Source: Blasia pusilla (taxonomy: Eukaryota; Marchantiophyta; Marchantiopsida; Blasiales). Taken from it: DNA of 64,000 nt. This document shows, piece by piece, positions 46,801-57,869 of the stretch (position 1 is its first letter; every line of letters begins with the position of its first letter). Where the stretch lies: positions 8,494,001 to 8,558,000 of the forward strand of contig CM114275.1 of NCBI GenBank assembly GCA_050084515.1, in the 5' to 3' direction. The notes under the pieces were generated by a model. That model worked only from the letters and a program-made list of their open reading frames with translations. It did no database searches and was not told the origin of the DNA. The translations under genes and the position numbers were made by a program.

Positions 46801-47468
46801 TTACTCTTAAGTCAACGGCGTTCTATTTCCCAAATAATCACTCCTGTCATTCTTTCATATATCTATGAAGCCATCACTTATGATGTCCTTCACAAATCCT
46901 AGGTAACCACTTGCAATCGCTGTACCTAGTGAACATATAACCCACGTCTCTAATAGGGCCATTCGTCCCTCAGGGCTTCCACCTATTGCATCCGCTATGG
47001 GAAAGTATTCCAGTTGGTTTTTGGAACCTATGATGTTTGGACTATTCGCCAATTTGGCACTGCCTCTAGCCGCATTGCGCGATGCCATATGTCCTCCGAC
47101 AACCAAATGAATCTCAACTGCTTGATCTTTAGCGAAGCTCAAAGGATGCATCATGATCTAGGGATTGCCTTCATGTTGACCATTATAGATGGCTTTCCAA
47201 ACAGCAAGGGATTGAGGACTTTTGAATAGACGTGCACTGCTTGTACTCCTACTCTACATGAAGAAGACACCTCTAGTTCTGAGTCATCGGCTGCCTTGTC
47301 TTGTACACAGCTAGGAAATATGTCTCTGGAAGTGTGGTGGGAGATTAGGTCGTGAAGTTTGATAAGTTTATGATGAGAGATGTTTCGTATGTACAAGTAA
47401 GAAATTGAAGACATTGGAGCTGCGAAATATGTTCATGGATTGCAAAGACTATGCAAAGATGGAAGGAG
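43821..47468. other. AT-rich intergenic DNA, no gene recognised
   Basis: A degenerate GGAT-rich purine stretch lies at about 44600-44850. Small open frames (44142-44357, 45578-45811, 45767-46096, 46855-47154) show no motif I can name. The 99-codon minus-strand frame at 46855-47154 lies just downstream of the phytochrome remnant but does not resemble phytochrome. Confidence 0.55.
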
Positions 47469-48057
47469 TCACAACTTTGAGTCAGAGTTGTGACTCATTG
47501 GTGAAAATTGATCCCAAAATACACCAATGATGGCACCTTCAAAATCCACTTGCTTATTTGCAATCAGGAGAGCCTTGACATACTTCCCTTGCCGATCAAA
47601 GAAGAAGGAAAAGGGAAACTTTTCTGAATCTTGCCCATCCATTGCACTATTCAAGACAATCAAGAATTTGGTCATGGCATCCTAGCCTTTCAACCTACAG
47701 CACATCATCTGCTTGCCAAATATTTATCCTAAAAGCAACTTGCCAATCACTTCCTCTCGTTTCCACCTTGAGAGTTTTTCCATAGCCGGATTCCATTATG
47801 AGCAGTATCCAAATTCATCAGAACCAAAAATTGGGGGAATGAGGGAATTCAGATTTTGCACTATGGCCTTGAAGTCACCATGAATGCGAGTGAACTTATC
47901 CATGATAAATTTTTGTCTTGTCACATCTTGACCCACAAAACATACCCCAACAACAGTCTATGTGACGTCTCTACTCGAACATGCATTCAAATTAGAATGA
48001 CTCCTCCTTTCTCTTCTGTGCACCATAAGTTTGAAGTTTGAAGTTTGATCTCCCATC
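47469..48057 (-). pseudogene. Phytochrome fragment (PAS-repeat region), decayed
   Basis: Minus-strand translation gives NACSSRDVT, then [79 protein letters not shown] and [20 protein letters not shown], in the order found in the PAS repeats of plant phytochromes, ending [18 protein letters not shown] and IIGVF. Upstream, EIKLQT and EEKGGVILI extend the match to about 48057. In-frame stops fall after DVT, after GYCS, after KLLLG and after RLKG, and a frameshift lies near 47990. No chromophore-binding GAF domain or kinase-like module is nearby, so this is an isolated remnant. Confidence 0.9.
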
Positions 48058-49555
48058 CTCTTCCTTTTTGCCTTTTGACCTGCTGCCCTACTTCGACGCA
48101 GCTTGAGAAGAGAGACACTCACATCTTTCAGAGCCATGATGTCTTATGTTTGTGCAGTATTTAACAAGTGGAGGTGTTGTATGAGAAATCGGGGAAGAGG
48201 AGTGGACAGAGAAGAGACAGAGGGACATTGCCCATATGGATAAATTGGTACGTCTACACTTGAAAGATTTTGTTAGCCGTGTCTGAATTATGAAAGTGTT
48301 GTCAACATTGAAGTTCTTTACCATTTAGTAATCTTCTCTTGTTATTTAGCAAGGTCACGTGAGTACCATGCACCACATTGCAGCACTCCCTTCAGATATT
48401 GTGGAAGACATCATCTACAGGAGGGCTCGATCATGACATAGGAGTATTTTGTGTCTTTGAAGTTAGCAAGCCTTGTACGTGTTACTTTTCTTTGAGATGG
48501 TTGATGTGGGGTGAGTATGATGGGAGGATAGAGTCTATCAGATGTTACACTAGGTTGGGTGTTGTCGACACTGTGGTACTTCACATTTGCCACAATGTAG
48601 GCTTTTGGATTCACTCTTCTGGTGATGGGTGCTTCCATTCAGAGCCCCGTCTGTGAAACTCAAGAGAGTTGTCCATGATCGGAGCCATTCGCAGGATATG
48701 CATTGAGGGTAATATGTTTTTCTCCATAGAGAACTATTGTCCTCAATTGAGTTCCTTGTGTACTTCTAGCATTGACACGAGGCTTGGCACAACATGCCTA
48801 ACCGGGCGCATATTGTGTAATGGCAACATTCTGCGTGATCACACATTCTGCCCATGCTGTAGTGGTGATTGTGCATGGCCACCACAGGATAGGGCCCTTC
48901 CATTGCCTGATGAGCCTAGTGGTTTCACCTTCAAGGGAGAGTGATTTTGTGGACTTTATTCCTCCTAAATTTTCCCTGGAGTAATTTTGTAGACTAATTC
49001 AACACAATAATAGTCCATACACACTCATAAATTGGACATTATGATTATGAACTCAAAATAGATGTGATGTTAATATAATATGGACAAGTATGGGAATGAC
49101 ATTAAAAATGCATGATGAATGGACAAGCGTGATGTAAACTGTACAAATTAAATGGCAAACAATCCGAAAATCATGAGACATCTCAAGGTTACACCAAAAA
49201 TAAGAATTTAAGTAGTTTGCCCCCAGATACATGTGATATAAAGATAAAATCAATCAATAGGACGATGATGTAAATTGTGTGTACACAATAACTAATTTTG
49301 GGTGTTTGTCTTGATTTTTTCTTGGTGATATTGCCACAGACAGCGTACTAGGACTTGGTCATTGATACGGGTCTCACACTTTCATATGGTTCGCCGTATT
49401 ATCTATAAGCAAATATATACACTAGAGATTGTGATTTTTCCTCTTTGAAAGATACTATTATTCACACACAATTTACTACTAGTGATGTAATCTTTCCTCA
49501 CCTCTTTCTTCCATGAGCTTCGTCTTACAGTTGTACAATTGACTTTTGTTTTGGT
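48058..49555. other. Intergenic DNA between two gene remnants
   Basis: Small plus-strand open frames (48378-48656 and 48669-48944) include a Cys-rich piece, HTFCPCCSGDCAWPPQ, that I cannot assign. It might be an upstream exon of the EDM2-like remnant, but this is unproven. Confidence 0.4.
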
Positions 49556-50245
49556 TTGTATACATATAACTTTGAGGAGAGTCCATGGATGGCGCGCTCG
49601 AAGCTACAGGCCAAGAAAGCCCGCAAGGTGAGCTGTTTAGCGCCATACAATGCACTCCAGATTTACCAGAAGGCAGCCCACATTTGTGCAATCTGTGAGG
49701 ATGGGGAGGAGTTGGTTGTTTGCAATGGGCCTTATGCCAGACATTTCCACACAAATGCAAAATCAGCCGGGGCTATAGAAAATGCTTGTCTTGGGGTAGA
49801 TCTTCCATCTAACCACAAAGGGAGTTGGTTTTGCCCGGATTTTGTGAAGAAGATGGCCAAGTATGCCAATTGTGATATGTAGGGAACTTTTTCAGAAAGT
49901 GAGAAATCGTGCCTTCGTGTGAGATAGTGCCCGGATACGTATTGTGTGAGATTTTTTTGTTTTACTTGTTTGCCTCCGGAAATGGAGACATGCCCCATGC
50001 ATTATTTCCCAGGATGCCATAAGCACAATGAGGAGTTCTGGGAGGACATGGTGTATTGTCCTAGGTGTCCGATTGCATGGCATTGGACTTGCTTGAACGA
50101 AGCAATGAGCAAGGGTTATGCATGTGATAGGATTATTTATGACCATGCTGCATGTGGCGAGGATAGGTGGTGGTTTTATTGCCACCACCACAAAGTTGAT
50201 CCCACACTTCAGACTTCTTTGAGAGACCATTTTTCATGGATTTGA
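49556..50245 (+). pseudogene. EDM2-like PHD-finger protein fragment
   Basis: One reading frame interrupted by two TAG stops (49880-49882 and 49925-49927) encodes a lead-in MARSKLQAKKARKVS and a PHD finger with AHICAICEDGEELVVC, RHFHT and GSWFCPDF. A second Cys/His block (RFFCFTC, ETCPMHYFPGCHKH) is followed by MVYCPRCPIAWHWTCLNEAM and WWFYCHHHKVDPTLQTSLRD. The order matches the multi-PHD region of plant EDM2, a chromatin regulator of heterochromatic repeats inside genes. A key Cys of the first finger is Tyr (NGPYARHFHT). The methyltransferase-like C terminus of EDM2 is absent, so this is a truncated pseudogene. Confidence 0.8.
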
Positions 50246-51325
50246 TTTTCAGGTGGTGAGATGGGATTCATCGTATCTGAATAGATTCTCGTGGCGTTTT
50301 GGTGGAGTTTGCAGGGTAGCCACTTTTGATACAAAGAGGGTTGAGCCTCTTTGAATACTAGGTAGGTGGTATGACTTCATACAGAGACTCGCCGTTTTGT
50401 ATCCTTTGATTTTGAAAATCATGCTCATATCCTTTGAATCAACAGCCATAATTGCAAAACTCAATATTTATATCAAGTCAATTTTGAAATTTGTCCATTC
50501 AACACTTTTTGGAGCACAGAATAATCATAATGGTGGTTCCTAAAATATTTTAGTGAAGTGTCTCTTGATTAGGATGTGTCTATCTGTAGGTGAAATATTG
50601 TATTCATTCGTCATCTATTTCCATCTCCAATTATGAAACTATACCTTACAAGCTAGGTAGCCCATCACCATAAACCATTGCCATGGCAATAGCCAAATTC
50701 ATATTTTCAACCTTTGCCACTCCCTAGTGGTTATGATGATGACAATTGTGTCCTTATAAGGAATCGTATAAGATCACTTTTTAACAAGGATGTTTAATAT
50801 CTACCCTCACATAATCCATATCCTACTCGACTCACAACCTTATGGGCCCATTATTACTATACCTTGGCTTGGAAAGAATTGTAGAGTGGTTAAATGTATT
50901 TGGTTTCATACATAACTCATGTATATTGTGAACCATCTAGCTAATGGAGTCTACTTAATGGGTGAAAGGTGCGAAGGAGTTAAAATAGTTGGTCAAAAGG
51001 ATACTGGTGAAAAAACTATATTACATGTACTTGAAAAACCCTTTGCATTATCCCTCTCTTCAATTGTGATTTTCTCACGTCTATAGTAGTATGTTTAGCA
51101 TAAATGAATTTTAGGAAAGTTGTATGGTTGAGAAACCTCGATACATGTTATATCTCATTGGAGTCTATTGTCTTGTTGCTATTTGTATTGGATATCCAAA
51201 TAGATATTATCATGAAACCACCGATGATCTCCCAAGGTCGATTGCCTATTGGTCATCCACATCGAGTCTTAGCACATGATTTCAAATTATGGGAAAGAGA
51301 GCAGGTTTGGGGATTAAGAGAGTGA
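50246..51325. other. AT-rich intergenic DNA, nothing recognised
   Basis: No motif-bearing frame occurs between the EDM2-like remnant and the CACTA element. The frame 51104-51325 runs up to the transposon coding region and might be its leader. Confidence 0.5.
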
Positions 51326-52330
51326 GATGCCCTTGTAATCAATGCAAAGGGGGGACTTATCTATCTCTTCATAGAGTAGAAGAGCATCTGCAAAATTTTG
51401 AACGCTTTCATCTTTTTTCGCATCCCAAAGAGTAGACACGAGTGGGATTCCTCTGACGAGGAGTGGTCAATTCAAGATGAAGAGACCTTCAAAGACCACT
51501 GAAAAAATCATACACAAAGACCATCGTGATCTTGACCCTAATTTACCAAATGACACAACTTAGAGGCAACACTTGGATGCTCATATTGATGTTCAAAAAA
51601 TGTTGAGTGATATGTTTATGCAATACAATCACCTTCATGATGATGAGGATCATGAGATAGGGGTTGAAGATAGTGGGAATGATCCAATGGATACCACAAA
51701 TAATGTAGACATTGGAATTGATGATGATCAATTTCCGAAGCTTGCACAACCATGCAACCCACTTTTTCTAGGAGCAAAGATATCCATCTTAGCTTTTGTG
51801 ATGTTGCTTTTCAATGTTTCTGCTACCCATAACTCGCCAAACATTGCTCTTGATGAGATCTTGAAGTTGCTTGGTAAACTCATTCTTCTAATAGAAAACC
51901 ATGTTCCTCCTAGTTACTATGCAGCCAAGAAGCTTATGAGAAAGCTTGGATTGAGTTATGATTCATATCATGCATGTCCCTTGGGATGTGTGTTGTTCCG
52001 TGGGGATCTGAAAGATTCAACAATCTGCCCAAAATGCCAAAAATCTCGATTTAAGCAAGTTGGGAAGTCAATAGTAACCTGCAAGGTTCTTCGCCATTTT
52101 CTTGTCATCCCAAGGATACGACGAATGTTCACATGTTCGACATTGTATGAATTGTTGGTGTGGGCAGCAAGTAACAAGAGTAAAGATGGGATGGTTAGAC
52201 TTGCAGGCGATTGCAAAGCGTGGGCTCATGTAGATCAAACTTACCCAGAGTTTAGTCAAGAAATGAGAAATTGTAGATTTGGGCTAGCTCTTGATGGGGT
52301 GAATCCATTCTCGGATAAATCCAGTTCCTA
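51326..52330 (+). pseudogene. TNP2-like transposase, N-terminal part
   Basis: A Transpos_assoc-type motif, RCPCNQCKGGTYLSLHRVEE, at about 51328 precedes the 252-codon frame 51573-52331. That frame contains PSYYAAKKLMRKLGLSYDSY, ACPLGCVLFRGD, STICPKCQKSRFKQ, KVLRHFLVIPRIRRMF and RFGLALDGVNPFSDKSSS, the hallmark start of TNP2 transposases. A TAG near 51434 and the TAG at 52329 interrupt it. Confidence 0.9.
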
Positions 52331-53790
52331 GTCAACATGGTCAATATTGTTGGTAAATTATAACTTGCCTCCTTGGTTGCAAACAAAATAATTCTTTGTT
52401 ATGCTTGCACTCCTTATACTTGGTAAGGAGAGTGTAAATGTTAGTAATATTAACACTTATCTTGCCCCATTAGTGGAGGAATTTGAGGAGTTGTGGAGGG
52501 GAGTGGTGCTCCAAGATGTTCGAAGATCTCGTGGGCAGTGAGAGTTTACTTTTAAGGCGATGATTCTTTGGACTATCAATGACAATCCTGCATTAGGTAC
52601 AATCTTAGGGCAAAGCCATGGTGGGAAGCTTGCGTGTACCACATGCGGGCCTCAGGTAGAATCAAATTTCTCCAAGGAATGTGGCAAAACCATCTTTGGA
52701 GGTCATCAACGATACTTGCCTTGTACTCATCCTTAGAGAGGTAGGAAGTATGGCATCCATTTTAATGGTAGAGGGAAAACAAGGCCACCACCAAAAAGAG
52801 TTACAAGTGAGAAGATTCTGGCTTGGGCTGCAAAGAAATTGGAATATGACAAGAATGGAGGACGAGAAGATGGTCCTTCAGACCCATGCAAAAAAGCGGA
52901 GTCAAGAGGAGGAGTTTGATCTTTAATTTACCTTATTAGCAAGTATCCTAGAAACTTAAGTTTCCCTTGACCAAAAGTCTTATTATCAGGATTTATTTTG
53001 GTTTCAAATTTGTCTTTGACGAGATTCCTTGATAAAAAATCAGCATCTTCTCATTCGCCATACCTTGGATGTCATGCATGTGGAGAAGAACATTGTTGAG
53101 AACTTAGTAAAGAAAATATTTGGAATTAAAGACACAATCAAGGTTAGAAGAGCTATGGAGGCAAGAAGAGTTTGACCTCATTTGTGGTTGCAGCCACATC
53201 CGCGAAGAGTAGAAGATCTTGTGAAATCTACTGCAGACTATGTACTGTCTCCCTCATGAATTGATGATAGTTCTTGGTAGAATTAAAGAATTGAAAGTGC
53301 CCATGGGGTATTGTGGTGAGTTGAGGAAGCATGTGGTTAACAAAAAAATGGGAAATCTGAAGTCACATGACTACCATGTGTTGATTCATCAAATCCTACC
53401 TTACTCTCTGCGTGGCCTCATGAGAAATGAAGTTCGGATGACTATAATGAGGTTAAGTAGGATCTTTAGAAGTATTTGTGTCAAAGTCTATGATCCTTCC
53501 CAACTTGAAAGATTACATGAGGATACCATTGTCACCTTATGTCCATTAGAGATGCCCTTTCCTCCTGCCTTCTTTGATGTAATGACCCATTTACTTGTCC
53601 ATTTAATAGAGGAACTTGATATTTTTAGTTGTTTGTCGTTGGATGTACCCAATAGAGAGATACATGGACACAATTAAAAAGTACTTAAGGTCTAAAGCGA
53701 GGCCAGAGGGTTGCATGTCAGAAGGGTATGTTAAAGATGAAGCCATGGGATTTATCACTGAGTAGATGAAGAGGTTCAAAGTTATTAGGA
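52331..53790 (+). pseudogene. TNP2-like transposase, catalytic and DUF4218-like parts
   Basis: Scattered pieces include YNLPPWLQTK, a LWTINDNPALG motif, GKLACTTCGP and IFGGHQRYLPCTHP, as in TNP2 catalytic regions. The frame 53240-53677 gives SHDYHVLIHQILPYSLRGLM and MPFPPAFFDVMTHLLVHLIE, then RYMDTIKKYLRSKARPEGCM in the next frame, typical of the DUF4218 region. Many stops. Confidence 0.85.
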
Positions 53791-54089
53791 CGCATGTATG
53801 GGATGAAGGCAAGGAATATGGAGTAATAGGAGAGGAGTTGGAAGGGGCTGGAGTACCCATACTTCTCTCACGCGAGTTGCAACTCCTTGCACATCACTAC
53901 ATTCTACATAATACAAAATCAATGGAAGTATGATATAGGTGAGTGATAGCAGAATTGTTGTTGTGTGCAATTTGTTGGTCGTTGTTTTTTTTAATCAGTA
54001 GTAAACACCATGAGAAATCCTTACTTCCTATCTTTACTTATATCATGTTTTTTTTCCTGCAGGAAGTACAACTTGGTAAAAACCCAACT

Positions 54090-54852
54090 TATCCTTTGAA
54101 GATTGGATTCACTCAGCTATGATCGCTGAGGCTAATGGGATGATTATAACTTGATCCATTGGAATTTGCCTTGTCCATTCCATGTCAAGCTAAGGTGCTT
54201 TCACACAAAAGTATGAAAGCATATGGAAACCATTACCGAGTAGAACGACGGGATGGGGTAAATTTATTTACCATGATTGTGGCATAGGAGCTTACTTTGT
54301 GCATGAGAATATGAGTCCATCCAATTGTGCATATGCTTATGTTGGAACCTTGATAGACATACTCACTTTGTATTATGGGTCGGTCGATGAACCAATAGTG
54401 TTGATGAGACGCAGATGGATTAGGGCAGATTGGGAGTCCCCTAGAAAATCAATGAGAAGAGATGTTGAAGACTTCATGTTAGCCAATTGAAGTATTGACT
54501 ATCCAGTTTAGACAAGCCCTTTGTTTTTCCATCTCAAGTGGAGCAAGTTTTTTTTGGCGATGCAAGCGAGAGAAGTGGATGGAAAGTTGTATTGCGCAAG
54601 GAAGCTCGCGCATGTTGAGTGTTTGCAGAGGATAGTGAATTGGATCACGGGGATAATGGAGATTATATTGGATTGCGTGCTCCGATCTGCTTACCAGAGA
54701 GGATTCCTACAGTAAACACACTAGAAGCTATAGAATTGATAAACAAAGAACTAGAGTTAGCACGTAGGGATTTTGGAAATATAATTCCAATGCAGGTTTG
54801 TATAGAAGATACCTCATCAAGTGATGAATCTGAACATGAAAGCTTGGACTGA
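54090..54852 (+). pseudogene. DUF4216-like transposase C-terminal region
   Basis: The frame 54299-54490 (AYAYVGTLIDILTLYYGSVD, VLMRRRWIRADW) and the frame 54619-54852 resemble the DUF4216 tail of CACTA transposases. They are separated by frame changes. The match is moderate. Confidence 0.55.
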
Positions 54853-55103
54853 AGGGTACATAGTTCTGAATGTTGATTTAGGCTGTTTCTTTGTTGACAA
54901 CCGTGACGATCGCGGCTGCTCTATTTTTTTCCAAAGCAGATGTGGACATGTGCTCACGAAATCCAAAACGGGGCTGAGCTGATATAGAAGCACTTCTCTC
55001 CAATGACGGCAGATGTGAGACGAGTGGCGAGTTATTAGATGGTGTAGAGTGGCCGTTGTGGTCCTAAAAGAGAAGAAAAAGATCCACTTCTAGCGAGATA
55101 CAG

Positions 55104-55739
55104 ATGGATAGGATTGGTATATATGATGATCTGTTTGATGATGATTGGAGTATGTTTCCTACAAGTGCACATGTGGAAGAAGAGCCAAAGCAACCAATTG
55201 AAGAGAAACTTCTAGATTCTAGCTCAGATAATGTCAATGTAGATATAACAGCGAGGAAAGTAGGACATAATGACATTCTTCCATGTTGTCCTTTGGACTT
55301 AGAAAGAGTAGTGGTTGTAGGGGAAATTTGCTGTCAAGATGTACCAGGGCAGAAAAATGAGGCTGATCTTAAGAAGCTGAATCCAAGTGATGAGGGGGAT
55401 CTTAATAGGGTGGATCCAAGTGATTTTATGCTTCAAGGTTTCAGCCCATCTTCCCAAACTTTACTTGAGCAAGGTTCTCAAGAGAAGCTATTAAGCCTAC
55501 ATAGAGAGGTGGAGCTTTGTGTGATGGGTGGGACAGACTTAGGTATCCCAAGTAACTCAGATTCCATGAGTGAATCTGAAGGAGAAGAAAGTGTTACCAA
55601 ATCCTTACGAAGAGATGCGAAAGCAATGAATTTTAGCGATCTTGATGACTTCATTGTCTTGTGTCTCTTGCAAAACCCCCTTAAACACAGAGAGGGAGGC
55701 CTTGGTAGAGAAAGTCCTCCTCGACGTTGGAATATATAA
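55104..55739 (+). CDS. Unrecognised 211-codon open frame within the CACTA region
   Basis: An acidic frame starting MDRIGIYDDLFDDDWSMFPT with a Ser/Glu-rich stretch (NSDSMSESEGEESV). I recognise no domain. Its position between the transposase and a TNPA-like piece suggests it belongs to the element. It is open, unlike its neighbours, but may be partial. Confidence 0.4.
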   Translation: MDRIGIYDDLFDDDWSMFPTSAHVEEEPKQPIEEKLLDSSSDNVNVDITARKVGHNDILPCCPLDLERVVVVGEICCQDVPGQKNEADLKKLNPSDEGDLNRVDPSDFMLQGFSPSSQTLLEQGSQEKLLSLHREVELCVMGGTDLGIPSNSDSMSESEGEESVTKSLRRDAKAMNFSDLDDFIVLCLLQNPLKHREGGLGRESPPRRWNI

Positions 55740-56307
55740 AGGGAATCATACAAAGATAATTCCTTGGGAAGATCTAGACGAGTGGTCCTCCACCACCATA
55801 TCCTAGTGAGGCATGGACATCTATATGGAATCCCACATTAGGTGGGTGGTTTTCCCCGGCACCTGCGCCGCAAGGATATGGTTCATGGCCTTATAGAGCA
55901 CAACAATAGTGGGCTGGTAGTAGCGTGTCCTCACAACAATCATGGGTTTCATTTGTAAGTATATGTTTGCAGATTTCATATATTTGGTTTATTTTCTTTG
56001 TTTTGTATCACTATTCACTTATAAATTGTGTTTAATTGACTGGTGGCAATGATCTTAGCGTGGGGGATTAGATCCTCCAAATCCCTATCAAAGAGGTCCA
56101 TCCCCAATTGTGAATAAAGGAGGATTTGAGCTACCTCCTAGTGCGAGTCTATCATGTCCCTTGCCTAGTGACTCCAAGTCCTACTGATCCCACTTGGCTA
56201 AAGTGCACTTGAAGTTTTTCTGATTTTGTGATTTTACTCAGATTTCCACATTATCCCATTATTACTACTTATGCAGGGGGTAGGGCAAGTAGATCTAAGC
56301 GTGATGT

Positions 56308-56760
56308 ATGGACAATGAAGTAAATCAACGCAAGGATCTCAATTTGAAACCTCGATGCGAATTAATGCCAAACGGGTGTCCTAAAACCAAGGTTCATGGT
56401 TATGAGCCTTGGTTGAGTGATCTCAAAGTACAAGCCATGCGTTATCTCGATTTGTCATATATCAAGATAAGTAGACAGGACCCTCTGAGTATGGAAATGG
56501 TTACCAACTATATAAATGAATCCTATATCTATGTTGGTGCACTTGTTTTGGATCCTGAGTTCTTAAGAAAGAAAATTTCCCAACTCTTAAAAACTGAGAG
56601 GTCAACTTTAAAGGCCTATTGGCTGAAGAATGGAGGCCATAGAGAAGGGCCAAGGGCAGTGGAGTGGGAATGAATGGTCGACTATTGGATATCAGAAGTA
56701 GGGAAATTTAAGGCCGAGCAAATGACGAAAGCTTGGTCACATGTTCAGACTTTGAACTAC
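56308..56760 (+). pseudogene. TNPA-like / transposase-associated fragment
   Basis: The frame 56308-56673 contains CELMPNGCPKTKVHGYEPWL and YWLKNGGHREGPRAVEWE. After one stop the same frame continues with MVDYWISEVGKFKAEQMTKA and SHVQTLNYSGQSG. This resembles the second protein of plant En/Spm-type elements (a W, YW and K-rich pattern). Assignment is by resemblance only. Confidence 0.45.
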
Positions 56761-56871
56761 AGCGGCCAATCAGGCTTAGACAATTTTTCAGTAAGCCCTT
56801 AATATGAGCTTTGACTTTCACTTGTAAAAATATCGCTTCAAATTATTGGGTTCTTCTTTTGGTATCTACTC

Positions 56872-57368
56872 TGTCACATCTAAGTAGCCGAAAGACCGAG
56901 ATCTATCGTGGATAGGGCGTAGGAGCTAGCGGACTGTCTTGAGTGTAACTTTGTCGGATGAGGTTGAGGATAGATCCATTGTGTCACGAACGTTATTTTT
57001 TGACAACTTTCCTGTTGAGGTCTTTCACAGCCGGGTGACTTGTTGACCAGGTCGTCCGCCCTTGGTAACATGTGCTCGCAGATTATTAAGAGGATAGCTA
57101 TTTTTAGGGGAAGAGCCTTTTGGCTCTTCCCAACCCTATATAAGGGAGGAAGCGCGGTTGCTCCACGGCTCCCCCACCAAGGCAACTCGCTTATATAGGG
57201 TTGGAGCACTATTGGAGCACCTCTCTTGTATGTATGTGAGATAGGACTAGGGTGCTAGCGTCCGGATTCCTTGATAGCGCACGATGGACAAGGCTCGATA
57301 TGCCAATGTAGATTGAGGAGTGGAGTTTTAGGCCGAGTGAGTTGTTTTTACTACTCTTTGTTTTTACA
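56872..57368 (+). repeat. 5' LTR of gypsy copy 2
   Basis: It starts TGTCACATCTAAGTAG and ends ctctttgtttttaca, homologous to the copy 1 LTRs over their length but more diverged. The leader tgagaaagatgtcagggggc follows, as in copy 1. Confidence 0.9.
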
Positions 57369-57869
57369 TGAGAAAGATGTCAGGGGGCTGGTGGAAATTC
57401 ATTGTTTGCAGGTAGGCAAGCAAGTTTCCTTGGTGGGGAAGCCCTAGAGATGCTGGTTGGTATTTTTTTTTGGTCATTTTGTGTTCAAAAGGCCGTGCGC
57501 GGAAGCGTTGTCCATTTTTCGCAGATTTCTTTGGTGCAGATTGACGGGGGACAACAGCCCAGTGTAGCGCGCGGTGTGGCATCGAATGTACGCAAGCGGA
57601 AGTATCGGGAGAGAGAGGAGAAGTATAACTTTAAGGCTTGCAGCTTCCAGGGGGCTTCCAAGCAAAGGCGGCTAGCAGGTCGTGCCCGGAATTAGGTCGT
57701 AGCCATCCGTGTAGGGCTAAGTCGTACATACATGGTCAAGCATATTGATGAGGCACGTTGGGAGAGTGGATGGATGGGCACGGAGGCGGGGCCGTCCCTT
57801 ACCCCCCTTCGCACTTAATTCCCAACCCTTGCCCCTCCCATAAGGGTGCGGGCCCGTAAGGCCCCCCCA

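Larger units (their letters stand above)
51326..56770 (+). mobile_element. Decayed CACTA (En/Spm, TNP2-type) DNA transposon
   Basis: The plus strand encodes, in order, a Transpos_assoc-like zinc domain, TNP2 transposase, a DUF4218-like region, a DUF4216-like region and a TNPA-like second protein, the usual content of plant CACTA elements. All frames are broken by stops and frameshifts. Terminal CACTA inverted repeats were not located, so the limits reflect recognisable coding sequence. The gypsy copy 2 LTR starts about 100 bp downstream. Confidence 0.85.

Noticed and set aside
46855-47154. Continuation of the phytochrome remnant towards lower coordinates
   Set aside because: The translation does not resemble any phytochrome domain; similarity ends near 47.5 kb.
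48378-48440. F-box-like start (ALPSDIVEDIIYRR) near 48380
   Set aside because: The frame stops within a few codons and nothing downstream supports an F-box protein.
57369-57400. Standard tRNA primer-binding site after the LTR
   Set aside because: The sequence after the LTR (tgagaaagatgtcagggggc) does not match the usual initiator-Met complement, and I cannot assign another tRNA by eye.
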